A stretch of 64,000 bases of DNA. Source: DASZRZ01 sp963732925. GTDB lineage: Bacteria > Acidobacteriota > Terriglobia > Terriglobales > Acidobacteriaceae. Under the pieces are notes generated by a model. That model had not been told where the DNA came from and did no database searches. It saw nothing but the letters and a program-made list of their open reading frames with translations. Positions 1 to 9,200 of the stretch are shown piece by piece (the stretch's first letter is position 1; every line of letters begins with the position of its first letter). The stretch lies in contig CAVTBJ010000011.1 in NCBI GenBank assembly GCA_963732925.1, forward strand, positions 62,001-126,000, written 5' to 3'. Position numbers and translations under genes: made by a program.

Positions 1-392
1 ACGCTCGCGATCTGCGTGATGGAAATGCAGGACGTGTTCGCTCCGAAACAGATCTCCGGGGGCATGATCTGTTCCAAAGCCTGATAAAGAGCCTTCTTGA
101 CTTCCCAATCTTCCGTGACATTTTCGACGATGAAGTCACAGTCCGCGACCTGATCTAAATTGGTCGTCGCGACTATGCGTTCCAGGGCCGTAACTGGAGT
201 GATCCGTGGTAAGGTCTTGGATAACATAGGTAGAACTCGCACATTGTGCAAGATCTCTGCTTGGGCGCGCTCCAGGATTTCTGTCGAGATGTCCAGGAGT
301 GTTATGGGAATTCCATGGAGAATGAAATCGGTCGCCACTCCAACCCCGATATTCCCTGCTCCCAAAATGCCGATTGAGTTGACTTTCATCAT
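1..392 (-). CDS. 3-hydroxyacyl-CoA dehydrogenase family protein (FkbK-like), C-terminus cut by window edge
   Basis: The minus-strand frame starts with two adjacent ATG codons (392 and 389) and runs off position 1, giving the first ~130 residues. An N-terminal Rossmann signature GILGAGNIGVGVA is at residues ~8-20, followed by the acidic residue of LLDIS, then VADCDFIVENVTEDWEVKK and NTSCISITQIA, all typical of 3-hydroxybutyryl/3-hydroxyacyl-CoA dehydrogenase NAD-binding domains. It lies 51 bp downstream of an FkbH-ACP reading frame. In methoxymalonyl-ACP pathways an enzyme of this family (FkbK type) oxidises the glyceryl-ACP made by FkbH, so that role is inferred from context. A stand-alone fatty-acid or PHB dehydrogenase is the alternative. 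Confidence 0.8.
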   Translation of the reverse strand, partial: MMKVNSIGILGAGNIGVGVATDFILHGIPITLLDISTEILERAQAEILHNVRVLPMLSKTLPRITPVTALERIVATTNLDQVADCDFIVENVTEDWEVKKALYQALEQIMPPEICFGANTSCISITQIAS

Positions 393-443
393 CTGGAGTT
401 CTTCGCTGTTTTATAGCGCCTCTGCTGGCCTCGCAGAGCAGCA

Positions 444-1590
444 TCATCGGCATTTGTGCCGGCCGGTCGAGCTCCTTCTGAACCCAGCCTCAATTTCGCC
501 AGCAAGTAGCGAGATGGTTGGGCACTCAAAAAGACTGACAATCGACAGACTCTGCTTCAATTCCTTCTTAATCGCGGCAACTACCTGGACCGCCTTCAGG
601 GAGGTGCCCCCCGCTTCAAAAAAGTTGTCGTGCATTCCGACCTGTTGCCTGCCCAGCACTCTTCTCCATATTTGCAGCAGAATCGCTTCCTCAGTGTTTG
701 CGTGAGCAAGCGGCCGCGCAGGGGCCCGGAGAGTGCCCGTTCCGCTGTGGTGCTCTTCAATTGCCCTTGTGATCTTTTCCACGTTAAAAAGGGTCTCCCC
801 AATGCGTTGCGCGATTGAAGCGTCCAGACTCCACAACTGGGCGCTTGAACTGGAAATGCATTCCGTCTTGGGCAACGGCGCCTCACGTGTCACGGTTGCG
901 ATTTCGTCCGGGCTGTACTGCAGAGCCGCCAGATATTCTGCGGGAAAAGTCCACAACGTATTTTCCTGGTTCCCATACTGTGCACCGACCTTCTGCAAGA
1001 ATTCCCACGCAGGCAGGTTTCTCTTCGTTGGCACGTATGGAATTTCCACAAGCTCCTTTCCTTCCTGCAACGCTCGTGTGCCGATCTGGCGCAAAAGTTC
1101 GTGTTCCACTCCTCTTCCCAGCACCCGGCAACTCAACAGCAATGTGTCCAGCGTGAACCGGTCGCCACGTGGCTCTAAAATAGCCACGCCGGCAAGGCCG
1201 TAGTCACCAAAGCGGTCGCTTACGCGGACTGTCAGGCACTTAGCATCCCGTTTTTCCAAGAAGCCGAGAATTTCGCCTTCCGAACGACGCAGGGAAGTGC
1301 AGTTGAATTGATTGGTTCGCTGAGTCAACTGCGACACGCGGCCCAGCTGATGCGGCTTCATCACGTCGACTGTCACGTGAAGATCAAGGCTCTGGATGAA
1401 ATCCTTGAGCGAAAGCGTAGTTTTGCGGAATCTTTCCCGCTCGGCATTCTGCTGGTACATCCGGGTACGCTGCTGGTCTTCCGACGTCAGGCCAGCAGAA
1501 TCGAAGGCCCACACATGCTCTAGAAAGGACGGAATCAACGCCGGATCCTCCGGCAGTTGCAGGGTCAGGACCTCGGGGCAGTTGAGCGCG
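444..1590 (-). pseudogene. FkbH C-terminal (GNAT-like) domain plus phosphopantetheine carrier domain, fragment after a frameshift
   Basis: This minus frame (open back to 1607) continues FkbH after the HAD domain. It begins NCPEVLTLQLPEDP, then has the acetyltransferase-like C-terminal FkbH part (LTVRVSDRFGDYGLAG, then the AWEFLQKVGA region) and ends in an acyl/peptidyl carrier domain, DNFFEAGGTSLKAVQV, with the phosphopantetheine serine in GGTSL. FkbH proteins load a glyceryl unit from 1,3-bisphosphoglycerate onto a carrier protein; here the carrier appears fused in the same polypeptide. The upstream frame joins exactly if one extra base near 1590 is removed (DDNPVECADVRA followed by NCPEVL). 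Stop at 444; the dehydrogenase gene follows 51 bp later. Confidence 0.8.
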
Positions 1591-2452
1591 CACATCGGCG
1601 CACTCAACCGGGTTATCGTCCAGGAAGATGAAACTGTCCAGTCCCAGGTTAAGCTCGCGTGCCAGCGAACGGATGTTTTCCGACTTGCTGCTCCAATTGA
1701 TCCGGCTGCTGAGGATGTGCTCGCGTTTCAGTACCATGTCCGGCCGCTGCTGAAACACATCCATGACATCGTCTTCACTATTCTTGCTGCACAAACACAA
1801 CAGAAGGCCCTCGTTTTTCCGATCCAACAGGAACTGCTGCAAGAAACGATATGGCCGGGTAAGCTCGACTCCCAAGGGCCCGTCTTCTCCGCATACCCCT
1901 TTCCAGAGCGTATTGTCGCAATCGAGCACAGCCACTTTGAACGGCTGGCGTTTCTGTCTGTGCAAGGCTCGGAATACTGCCGTCGCAATCGCCGCATAAC
2001 CATCCAGTGTGTATGGGATATGCCCGGCCTGATTGTTCGGGTGATCATAGTAATCGGCCACGGGATAGAGTTCCGCCAGACGTGACGAGCTAATTACGTG
2101 AACATTGGGAAACTTCCGGCTCTCATACATCACCTTCTGTTCGGCATCGTCCATCGCTACCTCCAGCGCTGGATCGGCGTTCGCGGCGGGGGTTCTGGGA
2201 CAGATACAGATGACCGTAGAAGCCGCGGATTGCTTCATACATGACGCAAGCGCGGAGCAGAAAGCCTGGGTATTCTCCAGAAGAGCAGCAGCCCTGGAAG
2301 TCACGCGGCCGGCGGTCTCCGCCAGGGCGCGGCCCGTTAATTCCTGCGGACCGATGCTTGCCTGAATCTTGCGTGTCGCGTAGAGATTGAAGAGTCCGCT
2401 GTTCTCCAGCAGTTCTTCCTGTTCGACCGCACACTGAAAGCCTCGTTCCGCC
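1591..2452 (-). pseudogene. FkbH HAD-like catalytic domain (glyceryl-ACP formation), fragment between two frameshifts
   Basis: The middle FkbH segment lies in a different frame (open 2466-1384). It contains the SGNH-like remainder (LLENTQAFCSAL, CICPRTP, HVISSSRLAELYPV, YYDHPNNQAGHIPYT) and the HAD catalytic motif VAVLDCDNTLWKGVCGEDG, followed by LLLCLCSKNSEDDV and the acidic motif FIFLDDNPVECADV. These are hallmark FkbH motifs; the first Asp of DCDNT is the phosphate-handling nucleophile of the HAD fold. Homology stops at about residue 295 of this frame, where the conserved sequence moves into the next frame. Breaks lie at ~2453 and ~1590. Confidence 0.8.
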
Positions 2453-3936
2453 AAGCATATTCTCAATATGACTCACGGCCTTTCCGGAAGGGTCGTGAAC
2501 TTCAATAACAATCTGGTCGATTTTCGGCCAATCGGCTTCATCGATGCCTTTCAGGATGTCAAGCTCACTCTTTTCCGCATCGATTTTGAGCAGACTGACT
2601 CTTTCGATCCCATTCTCCCGGATCAGGTCCGAAACGGACGTCATCTGACATTCGTAACTGCTGCGGTGCAGCCTCTTAGCGGCGAGTTCGCGGACGTATT
2701 CATCGACCGGCTCGTCGGTCACGGCCGCGCTACTCAGCATGTCGCGTACGACGGCCTCAATTGCCCCGCGGTCCTCGGCTTCGTTGGTGTAAAAGCCGGA
2801 AAACACCGAGGAGTTTTTATAGAAAGTAAATAACGCGGTCTTGCTTCTATCGGACACTCCCAGGTTGAAGACTTTTGCGCTGTCTCCATAACCGGCACAG
2901 TTCGCCTTCAGAAGGTCATAGACAACGGGTGACGGCTCAAATGCATAAATTGTTGGATTCTTGCAGCGGCTCATTACAAACAGCGAAAACAAACCGATAT
3001 TAGCGCCGATATCGATCACCGTGCTGTCATCTTCGAGCCGAATGCCGTGTCTCAAGTAGCAGTGATCTTCGAAAATCTCTTTGTAGACATAATCTGTCTC
3101 GTACTGATTCAACTGGGCGACTTCCATGCCGTTCGGCAGAACGCATCGATTGCCCTGGTCCAAAAATTCCTGAGTCCCTTGCCGGCTGATCTGGAGGGGT
3201 GTATTCCCGTTTGCAGTTGCCCATTCTTCCAGTGACAGCAGAATGATGTTAGTTCCATCTGCGTTTTTGCGAACCGCACTCTGGCTGTCGAGCAATTGCT
3301 GAAATACCTGATTGTAAGGAGCAAATTCGATGTCGAGTCGAACACCAAACTGGTCAGCCCAGAACGTCAGCGGATCCCTTACAAGCTCAGCGGTGAAGTT
3401 AGAAGCTATGACAAGGCGTGTTGCCGCGGCTTCTTCAGCGGTATCCAGTCGATCTAATAAGTCGAAGGTAACACCTGAGAGCTCCAGGAATACCCTGCCG
3501 TTATCATCGAACGCCGAAATGTCGCCGACGTAAGAATCGATATCATTCGTGGAAGTGTCCCTCAGCCTGGCGTGTCCCCAGAAAGAGGCTCGGGGCGGGG
3601 CTCCTGCAATTTCAATCTTCTCAATCGAGCGCAGAAGAAATGTGCGGCCTTTATCGGCAATAAAGGGCGCCAGCAGCTGGGCTAGTGAGTCCAGCAGGAC
3701 CGGGTGCAGGCAATCAGTGTGCCCGGTGTCCGGCTGCGCATCGGGAATCGTGATCCGGCCAAGAACCTCACTGCCGGCGCGCCAAAGATGAACGATATTC
3801 TGGAAACGGGGTCCATATTGATTGCCGTTCTCCAGCAGCTGTTGATAAAGCTTCTTCCCATCAATCGCAATCCCGGCCATTTCTGAAATGCTCCGATCGA
3901 AAGTGGGATAGCTTTCGGATGTGCCGAGGGGGACGA
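2453..3936 (-). pseudogene. PKS dehydratase C-terminal half, FkbH N-terminal piece and embedded FkbM methyltransferase, fragment
   Basis: The minus frame (open from before 3880 down to 2123) starts with the second hot-dog half of a PKS dehydratase (GNQYGPRFQNIVHLW; HPVLLDSLAQ with the catalytic Asp). It goes on to the FkbH N-terminal signature VIASNFTAELVRDPLTFW and FAPYNQVFQQLLDSQ, then an FkbM-family SAM methyltransferase (YVYKEIFEDHCYLRHGI; VIDIGANIGLFSLFV; YAFEPSPVVYDLLKAN; SLLKIDAEKSELDILKGI). The methyltransferase sits inside the FkbH N-terminal domain. Near 2453, HIENML should continue as AERGFQCAVEQEELL, which is found in the next frame: one extra base in a GG step. O-methylation of the glyceryl or hydroxymalonyl unit is an inference. 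Confidence 0.78.
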
Positions 3937-4302
3937 TGGCCGGTCAACTTGGATTCTGGCTGCGACGCCTCGGCCTGGGTCTGCGGCAACCGATGCGCCA
4001 GCCTCCCAAAAGGTGTACTCAACGGTATCGTCGCTATTCTCTCCGACTTCGGCACGAAGGATGACTTCCGACTCGGAAAGAATAATAGGCCTGCTGAAAG
4101 TTACATTGCTCAGCACGGCGGGAACTTGCCCGAAACGCTCAAGGTGCGCACTTAACGCCATCTCTACATAGAAGGCTCCGGGTAACACAACCATGTCCTG
4201 AAAGCCATGATCAGCCAAATAAGGAAAAGATCTCACGCTGACCGTGAGTTCGACAGACTGCTCGGATGAAGAATTCGGCGACAAAATGGCGTCCTGTTTC
4301 AT
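3937..4302 (-). pseudogene. PKS dehydratase N-terminal hot-dog half, first fragment of the broken DH-FkbM-FkbH-ACP gene
   Basis: The segment starts with ATG at 4302 and reads VRSFPYLADHGFQDMVVLPGAFYVEMAL, the DH-domain hot dog with catalytic His (HxxxG) and the LPG signature. After ~122 residues conserved sequence moves to another frame near a C run at about 3937; adding one base there gives a continuous DH domain (frame with SESYPTFDRSISEMAG). No KS or AT domain is seen upstream; the preceding gene is a phosphopantetheinyl transferase whose frame overlaps the start. A stand-alone DH-FkbM-FkbH-ACP polypeptide is unusual, so the KS-AT part may have been lost or may lie elsewhere. Confidence 0.75.
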
Positions 4303-5327
4303 GGCAATGCCAAACCAACGATCTGCTGGAGCAGGCGAGGGGAGCCCGGCTGACAGGTTCAGCCTCTACCACAATTGCGGCGGAAAAGCGGGCTGACGGC
4401 TGGGGCAAAATGATATTCCACTTCGACGTCCCTTCCGATGATCCTTCGAGTTTATGAAAGCAGTATTCCTTCTCTCCCTTGCGCTTCAGCTCAATACTTG
4501 CCGGAGAGACAGAGAATCCCGTTCCAGTCGCCTTGAGGTAGGCTTCCTTTATGGTCCAGAGTTGATAAAACGTTTGGGTTCTGAGTAAAGGCGGTAAATC
4601 GAAAAGCCAGCTCCTTTCATATTTACTCAAGCAGATGGTAGAGAGCTCTTCCCAATTCGCCGTGATGGAGATCTTCTCTACATCAACGCCCACGAGTCGA
4701 GACTTGGTAAAGGCGAAAGCGCCGAGCTCTCGCAGAGTGAGACACGTTAAATTGCAGACCGCTCTTGCCTTTTTGACCGGCCAGAAACGGCTTGCCGAAT
4801 TGATTTGTGGCCAGTTCTACGCTGTCCACATCTTCGTTCATGTATAAGGCGAGCAGTCGGAGCAGCGTACCCCTGGAGACGCCATGCCTTTCCCGGAGCC
4901 GCACTGTTTTGTATTGGTTGATTCGCGCCCTATCTTCTTCCCCCAGGATTGTGAAGCACTGCTCGACATAGTCTCGCCCTTGGTCGAGATTCATCCACCA
5001 GACATGGATCTCACTGTTCAGAGTACCTAGGCTGGCGCTGTGCCCAGAGCCGCTGCCATTCCACAGTTTTGATGAGCGTGAATTGACTATGTCCAGCAGA
5101 TCGTTTCCCACGGACGGCAAATCCGCTAAATCAACGGCAGCACCTTTGGGGAAAGTACCCAGCATAGTGCTTCGGCCCCCAAAGGGGGTAGATAGACGGG
5201 CTGTCGTCATGCCATCTTGTGGCAGCAATTCTGGTACCTTTCGGGGAGAGCCCCAAGTGCCTGTCCAAGCGGACCTATGATCCACATATACGAACATCGG
5301 GCTTGTCCGGAATTGGCGGGGGTGCAT
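4211..5327 (-). pseudogene. 4'-phosphopantetheinyl transferase (Sfp type), frameshifted
   Basis: Sfp-type PPTases transfer 4'-phosphopantetheine from CoA to carrier proteins, here most likely the ACP encoded downstream. The N-terminal frame (5327-4683) contains HVWWMNLDQG, GVSRGTLLRLLALYM and LQFNVSHS; the C-terminal frame (4693-4211) contains the Mg-binding motif GVDVEKI and the signature FYQLWTIKEAYLKATGTGFS. The junction NVSHS-A...GAFAFTKSRLVGVDVE needs one added base near 4735. The first ~100 residues have no family similarity, so the true start may be an internal ATG at ~5165. The C-terminal frame overlaps the DH start by 92 bp, and the exact end is unclear. Confidence 0.75.
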
Positions 5328-5332
5328 GTTCT

Positions 5333-5347
5333 TTCACATTGTGTGAA
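5333..5347. promoter_or_regulatory. Perfect palindrome TTCACA-N3-TGTGAA, candidate operator
   Basis: TTCACATTGTGTGAA is a perfect 6-bp inverted repeat with a 3-base spacer. It lies 6 bp upstream of the most distal possible start of the PPTase/PKS gene group (minus strand). The same architecture recurs at 60491-60505 in another intergenic region. The binding protein is unknown. Confidence 0.4.
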
Positions 5348-5444
5348 GTGCATTCCCCACTAACCTGGTGGCATTTGCGGGAGTGCAAGCCTTGGAGTAA
5401 CTCGATTACAACTGGCGGAATCGCTGCCGGGACCCATCGCATCA

Positions 5445-5745
5445 GGCTGGGAGCGGACAAGGATTATGACGCACGCGACTTCATCTCCGAGACACGGCAG
5501 ATGGAGATTACGCCGCACGTCGCCCAGAACGAACAGCCGCCCCCGCAGCGCCCTGGATGCACGCGGGACGCGCCATGCTGGGCATCAACTCAGTCAGAAA
5601 GCCCGCAATCGAATCGAAGAGGTGTTCGGGTGGATGAAAAGCATCGGGCTACTGCGGAAGGTCGGCATGGCGGATTGGCAGCGAGTCGGCTGGAGGGTCA
5701 CCTTCACGGCAGCGGCGTATAGCTTGATACGCATCCCGCAATCTG
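5445..5745 (+). mobile_element. IS5-family transposase remnant (C-terminal part, frameshifted)
   Basis: Two plus frames together give the end of an IS5-type DDE transposase. The first reads RLGADKDYDARDFISETRQ and ITPHVAQN (second catalytic Asp region); after a shift near 5545 the second reads RHAGHQLSQKARNRIEEVFGWMKSIG and WRVTFTAAAYSLIRI (catalytic Glu in RIEEVFGW). The N-terminal two thirds, including the first catalytic Asp, are missing and no clear terminal inverted repeats were found. The remnant may extend to ~5920, where another frame reads TAFCGFFSSL, reminiscent of IS5 tails. It separates the polyketide cassette from the exosortase region and marks past transposition. Confidence 0.75.
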
Positions 5746-5837
5746 ATGAGAGGTGCCCCACAGCCGAACTGTGCCTGACGCGCTCCCTAGCGCCCCGAAC
5801 GCAACCTCTAACCAAACAACCTGCAGACGGAATCCTG

Positions 5838-5880
5838 AAAAAAACAACCCGCAGAGCTGTTACACCGCTTTCTGCGGGTT
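5838..5880 (-). terminator. Rho-independent terminator of the PEP-CTERM gene
   Basis: A perfect 10-bp inverted repeat, AACCCGCAGA (5846-5855) and TCTGCGGGTT (5871-5880), is followed on the minus strand by a run of seven T (5844-5838). It overlaps the 3' end of the minus-strand PEP-CTERM reading frame. If the IS remnant extends this far, the hairpin could instead belong to the IS end. Confidence 0.6.
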
Positions 5881-6611
5881 CTTCAGCAGCCTGCAAGAGA
5901 AGGAAGATTCTTGCCTGCTCTTACCTATGCTAGGAACGCTTGCCAGTATTGCGCGGCGGCGGCGATAGTAGAGACCCAGCAATCCGCTGCCCATCAGGGT
6001 CAGCGTAGCGGGCTCCGGCACGGGCGCGGTGTTGCCGGCTACCAGACCGGCGTCGGTAAAGGCTGTAAATCCCAAATGACCGTTAGATTGCACACCCGTA
6101 CCAGTGATGTACGTGCCTGCTGGCAAATAAACGTCTGAGAAAGTCAGGGTTTGCTTGTGGGCAATTGCGCCATCTGAGTATGCAAAAATCGTGTACGCAC
6201 CAGGCGCGGTCAGGCTATTGGTGACAGCGGCCGCCGTATAATTCCCGAAGCTGTTGGAGTTATTCAGCCCCGAAACATCTCCCAGCGCGCTAATCGACGA
6301 GCCAACGCAGCTGTAAACGTCACCACACCCGCTGGAGGTCAGTACTCCAGAAAGGGTCTCGACTAGAGCGAGGGAAGGGGACGAGCCCGCCACCGAGAAA
6401 GTGCCTACCTGATCCGTCGGAACGGAGAAGAACAAATACAAAATGGAAACATCCTTGTTGTTGTTGTACACGGTAAATGAGGTGCTTGACGAAAGCACAA
6501 CGGGGTCCGTTCCGGTCCCGGGTCCCATCTTCAGGGAATCGGCGAAAGAGCTCGTGACGAAGGCTAGAGCAAAGACCAAGGTAAACGACAGTAGACGAAC
6601 GGGGCGCGCAT
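5860..6611 (-). pseudogene. PEP-CTERM sorting-domain protein (5' frameshift near the start)
   Basis: This is a small secreted protein predicted to be processed by the exosortase encoded 3 kb away. The mature region is Ser/Thr/Gly-rich with no recognised enzyme domain. The C-terminus has the tripartite sorting signal: PVPEPATL, a hydrophobic stretch (MGSGLLGLYY) and RRRR. An unusual ~28-residue tail follows RRRR. The ATG at 6611 is preceded by a good Shine-Dalgarno (GAGGAG, 6-base spacing), but its frame stops after 15 codons. The frame carrying the rest of the signal peptide (RLLSFTLVFALAFVTSSFADS) joins it if one base is added in GCGCGCCCC near 6604. Otherwise a non-ATG start near 6579 would be used. 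Confidence 0.75.
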
Positions 6612-6630
6612 TGAGTTCTCCTCAAACGTA

Positions 6631-6647
6631 CCCCCAAGTTTTGGGGG
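6631..6647 (-). other. 5'-UTR hairpin of the PEP-CTERM gene
   Basis: CCCCCAA-GTT-TTGGGGG forms a 7-bp G/C-rich stem with a 3-base loop. It lies about 20 bases upstream of the ATG and just ahead of the Shine-Dalgarno, between the proposed sigma-54 promoter and the gene. It may stabilise the mRNA or modulate translation. Confidence 0.4.
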
Positions 6648-6666
6648 AGTGGTCCACTGTTTTACT

Positions 6667-6683
6667 GGCACGTTCACGGCCAA
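6667..6683 (-). promoter_or_regulatory. Candidate sigma-54 (-24/-12) promoter of the PEP-CTERM gene
   Basis: The minus strand reads TTGGCCGTGAACGTGCC: the invariant GG and GC are exactly 10 bases apart and the TTGGC box matches the -24 consensus; the -12 box (GTGC) is weaker than TTGC. The predicted start of transcription is ~45 bases upstream of the ATG at 6611. Confidence 0.4.
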
Positions 6684-6853
6684 TCGGAAGTTACCTAAGT
6701 TATTGGTAGGTAAAGACTAGAGGAACATCTCAGTAGTTAGGGATGCAAATAAATGCAGGTTTTTGCACAGCGATGGGAGAAGATGTTCCCATACAGGCTT
6801 TCATGCTCCCCATTTAGACCAGGCATCGACCACAATCGTGGCTGTTAGAGAAG

Positions 6854-9130
6854 CTACCCGCCGATCTGCCGCAGAACCTCCCGTATCTCGTTGGCCTGAG
6901 AGTACTTAGGATCCAACTGCAGAGCTTTCTGCAGATGGGTGCGGGCCTGGGCAGCGTCGTTGCGTTTCTGATACGCCATTCCCAGATGATACTGGTAGGT
7001 GGCGTTCTGCGGCGCCTTGCTCACGGCTTGTTCGAGCAAGTCGACTGCCAAGCCATAGACTTGCTTGTTGTAGTAGGCCCATCCCAGCGTATCGGCGGAA
7101 TTGGGAATGTCCGGCATGCCCTGCCGAGCCACCTGCGCCAGGGAAAGGGCCACGTCGGGATTCTTCCCGTCCCGAATCATCAGATAAGCGAGATTGTTGG
7201 CGGCAGGAGCGTAGCTGGGCTGAATTGCCAGAACCTTGTTGTAGAGATCTTCGGCTTTGGCGTCGTTTCCCCGGCCTTCTTCGAGCGAGGCGACCAGGAA
7301 GAGGAACCGGATGTCTTTGGGGTCCTGCGCCAGGCGGCGCTGATAGCTGGCGATGGCCTGGTCGATGTTTCCCATGCGTAGCTGAAGCTGGCCCAGTAAC
7401 AGGACGGCATTGACATTATTCTTGTCGAGGTCAAGAGCGGTTTGGAATTCCTTCAGCGCGCCGGGAAGGTCGGAAGCCGCCGTGAGCGCCACGCCCTTCA
7501 AGGAATGAAAGTTGCTGTTGTTCGGATCCTTTTGCAGTTGAGCATCGACGCGCGCCACGGCCTTTTGCGGTTGTTTGGCCTTGAAATCAATCTGCACCAG
7601 GCCTTCCAAGGCGTCGGAAGATTTAGGGTTGTGCTGCAGGGCTTGCTCGAAGTTGGAGGCGGCTGCCTCGTTCTGATTCCGCACCAGGTCGAGCTGTCCG
7701 AGCCGGATATAGCCGGCCGGGTTGTCAGGAGCCAATTCGATCACCTTCTTGAAATCCGCTTCCGCAGGCGCCAGCTTCTTCTGCGCCAGGCTGGCCGTGC
7801 CGTGGATCAGGTAACCGGCTGGAAGCCGCGGCTGGACCTGGATGATTTCCCCCCCCAGCTTCTCCACTTCGTCCATCTGGCCTTTGCGCGCCAGCAATTC
7901 GGCCAGGGCCATCTTGGCATCGAGAGCGTTAGGTGAGTACTTGAGAGCCGCGCGGATTTCGGTTTCCGCCTGGTCCATTTTCCCCTGCTGCATCAAAGCC
8001 AGTCCGAGCTGGTAATGCGCGCTCGGATTTTCGGGAGCCGCTTTGACGGCAGTTTGCAAAGTCTGCTGCGCCTGGGGATCGCCACGGCGGTTTTCCAGGT
8101 CCCCCTTGAGGATGAGCGCGTCCGTGTCCTGCCCGTTGCCGGCCAGCAAAGCATTCACGACCTTCTGCGCCTCGTCGAGGCGGTTGGCAAGGATCAGCAT
8201 GGATGCGTAATTCTCAGCTACGCGGTGATTGTCAGGATGCTCCTTGTAAAGACTGGCGTACTCCGCGATTGCCTTGTCTCGCTGGTTGGTGGCCGTGTAG
8301 TAGTCGGCAAGGACAACGTATCCCTCCGGGTTGTCATGGAAGTCGGTTTTGGCCTGCTTCACCACCTGCTCGGCCTCGTCGCTGCGGTTGCGAAACACCA
8401 GAAAGCGGGCCAACGCAACGCGGGCCGCGATGCTCTTGCTGTCGGCCGAAATCGCCTTATGCAGCGTGCTCTCGGCACTGCTCCAGTCCTGGCGCTGCTC
8501 CTGCAGCGTGGCCAGCGATAAATAAGGGGTAGCCTGCGCGGGAGCAAGCGCAATGGCGCGCTCCAGCTCGCTGGCCGCGGCATCGTAATCTTTCGTATTC
8601 GCGTAGAGCAGGGCCAGGTTGTGATGGAACTGCCAGCGCTTGGGGTCCAACTCAATGGCCTTCAGCATTTCCTTCTTGGCTTCGTCCGGTTTCTGCTGCG
8701 CCGCGGCCACATTGGCGGCCAGAGCATGGGCATCGGCGTTGTTGGGGTCTTTGGCGAGCACCAGGTCGGCACGCTTCTTGGCTTCGTCATACTGGCGTGA
8801 CCCCAGCATCAAATTCCCGTAATCGAGTTGCGCGCGCAGGTGGTCGGGCTGAATTTCCACGATGCGGCTCAACTGTCCGAAAGCGCGCTGTGCGTCGCCC
8901 ATGCGGATGTAGGTTTCAGCCAGGCGATAGCGGGCATCAACAAAGTTGCCGTCGATCTGCACGGCATTGGCGTACTGAATCGCAGCTTCGCGATACTTGC
9001 CCTGGTCGAAATATTGGTTGCCGCTTTTGAAGTACTGCTGCTTTTTGACGTTGGGATCGCGCGAACAGGCCAGAGTGGTGAAGATGACTGCCATTGCCAG
9101 CAGTGCTGCGGTGCTTCGAAACAGCTTCAT
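6854..9130 (-). CDS. prsT: PrsT-like TPR-repeat lipoprotein of the XrtA/PEP-CTERM system
   Basis: This is a lipoprotein of ~758 residues with a signal peptide ending in a lipobox (FTTLAC, Cys at residue ~22), followed by about 18-20 tetratricopeptide repeats across the whole chain (YFDQGKYREAAIQYANAVQID; RYRLAETYIRMGDAQRAFGQL, and so on). PrsT proteins are regular partners of exosortase A and are thought to act as envelope scaffolds for PEP-CTERM protein or EPS handling. The ATG at 9130 was chosen because MKLF starts the signal peptide and GGGAG lies 9 bases upstream; the longer open frame to 9292 is noncoding-like. It is the last gene of the xrtA-epsI-prsT unit, 70 bp after epsI. Confidence 0.9.
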   Translation of the reverse strand: MKLFRSTAALLAMAVIFTTLACSRDPNVKKQQYFKSGNQYFDQGKYREAAIQYANAVQIDGNFVDARYRLAETYIRMGDAQRAFGQLSRIVEIQPDHLRAQLDYGNLMLGSRQYDEAKKRADLVLAKDPNNADAHALAANVAAAQQKPDEAKKEMLKAIELDPKRWQFHHNLALLYANTKDYDAAASELERAIALAPAQATPYLSLATLQEQRQDWSSAESTLHKAISADSKSIAARVALARFLVFRNRSDEAEQVVKQAKTDFHDNPEGYVVLADYYTATNQRDKAIAEYASLYKEHPDNHRVAENYASMLILANRLDEAQKVVNALLAGNGQDTDALILKGDLENRRGDPQAQQTLQTAVKAAPENPSAHYQLGLALMQQGKMDQAETEIRAALKYSPNALDAKMALAELLARKGQMDEVEKLGGEIIQVQPRLPAGYLIHGTASLAQKKLAPAEADFKKVIELAPDNPAGYIRLGQLDLVRNQNEAAASNFEQALQHNPKSSDALEGLVQIDFKAKQPQKAVARVDAQLQKDPNNSNFHSLKGVALTAASDLPGALKEFQTALDLDKNNVNAVLLLGQLQLRMGNIDQAIASYQRRLAQDPKDIRFLFLVASLEEGRGNDAKAEDLYNKVLAIQPSYAPAANNLAYLMIRDGKNPDVALSLAQVARQGMPDIPNSADTLGWAYYNKQVYGLAVDLLEQAVSKAPQNATYQYHLGMAYQKRNDAAQARTHLQKALQLDPKYSQANEIREVLRQIGG

Positions 9131-9200
9131 GAGACAAACTCCCAAAAACCTTTGATCGCGTCTCCCGCAACCGATACGCCGGGCAGCGCTCTCCGCAAAT

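Noticed and set aside
6667..6683. Plus-strand sigma-54 promoter (TGGCACGTTCACGGC)
   Set aside because: It also has GG-N10-GC with a perfect -24 box, but its -12 box is poor and no plus-strand gene follows for more than 4 kb.
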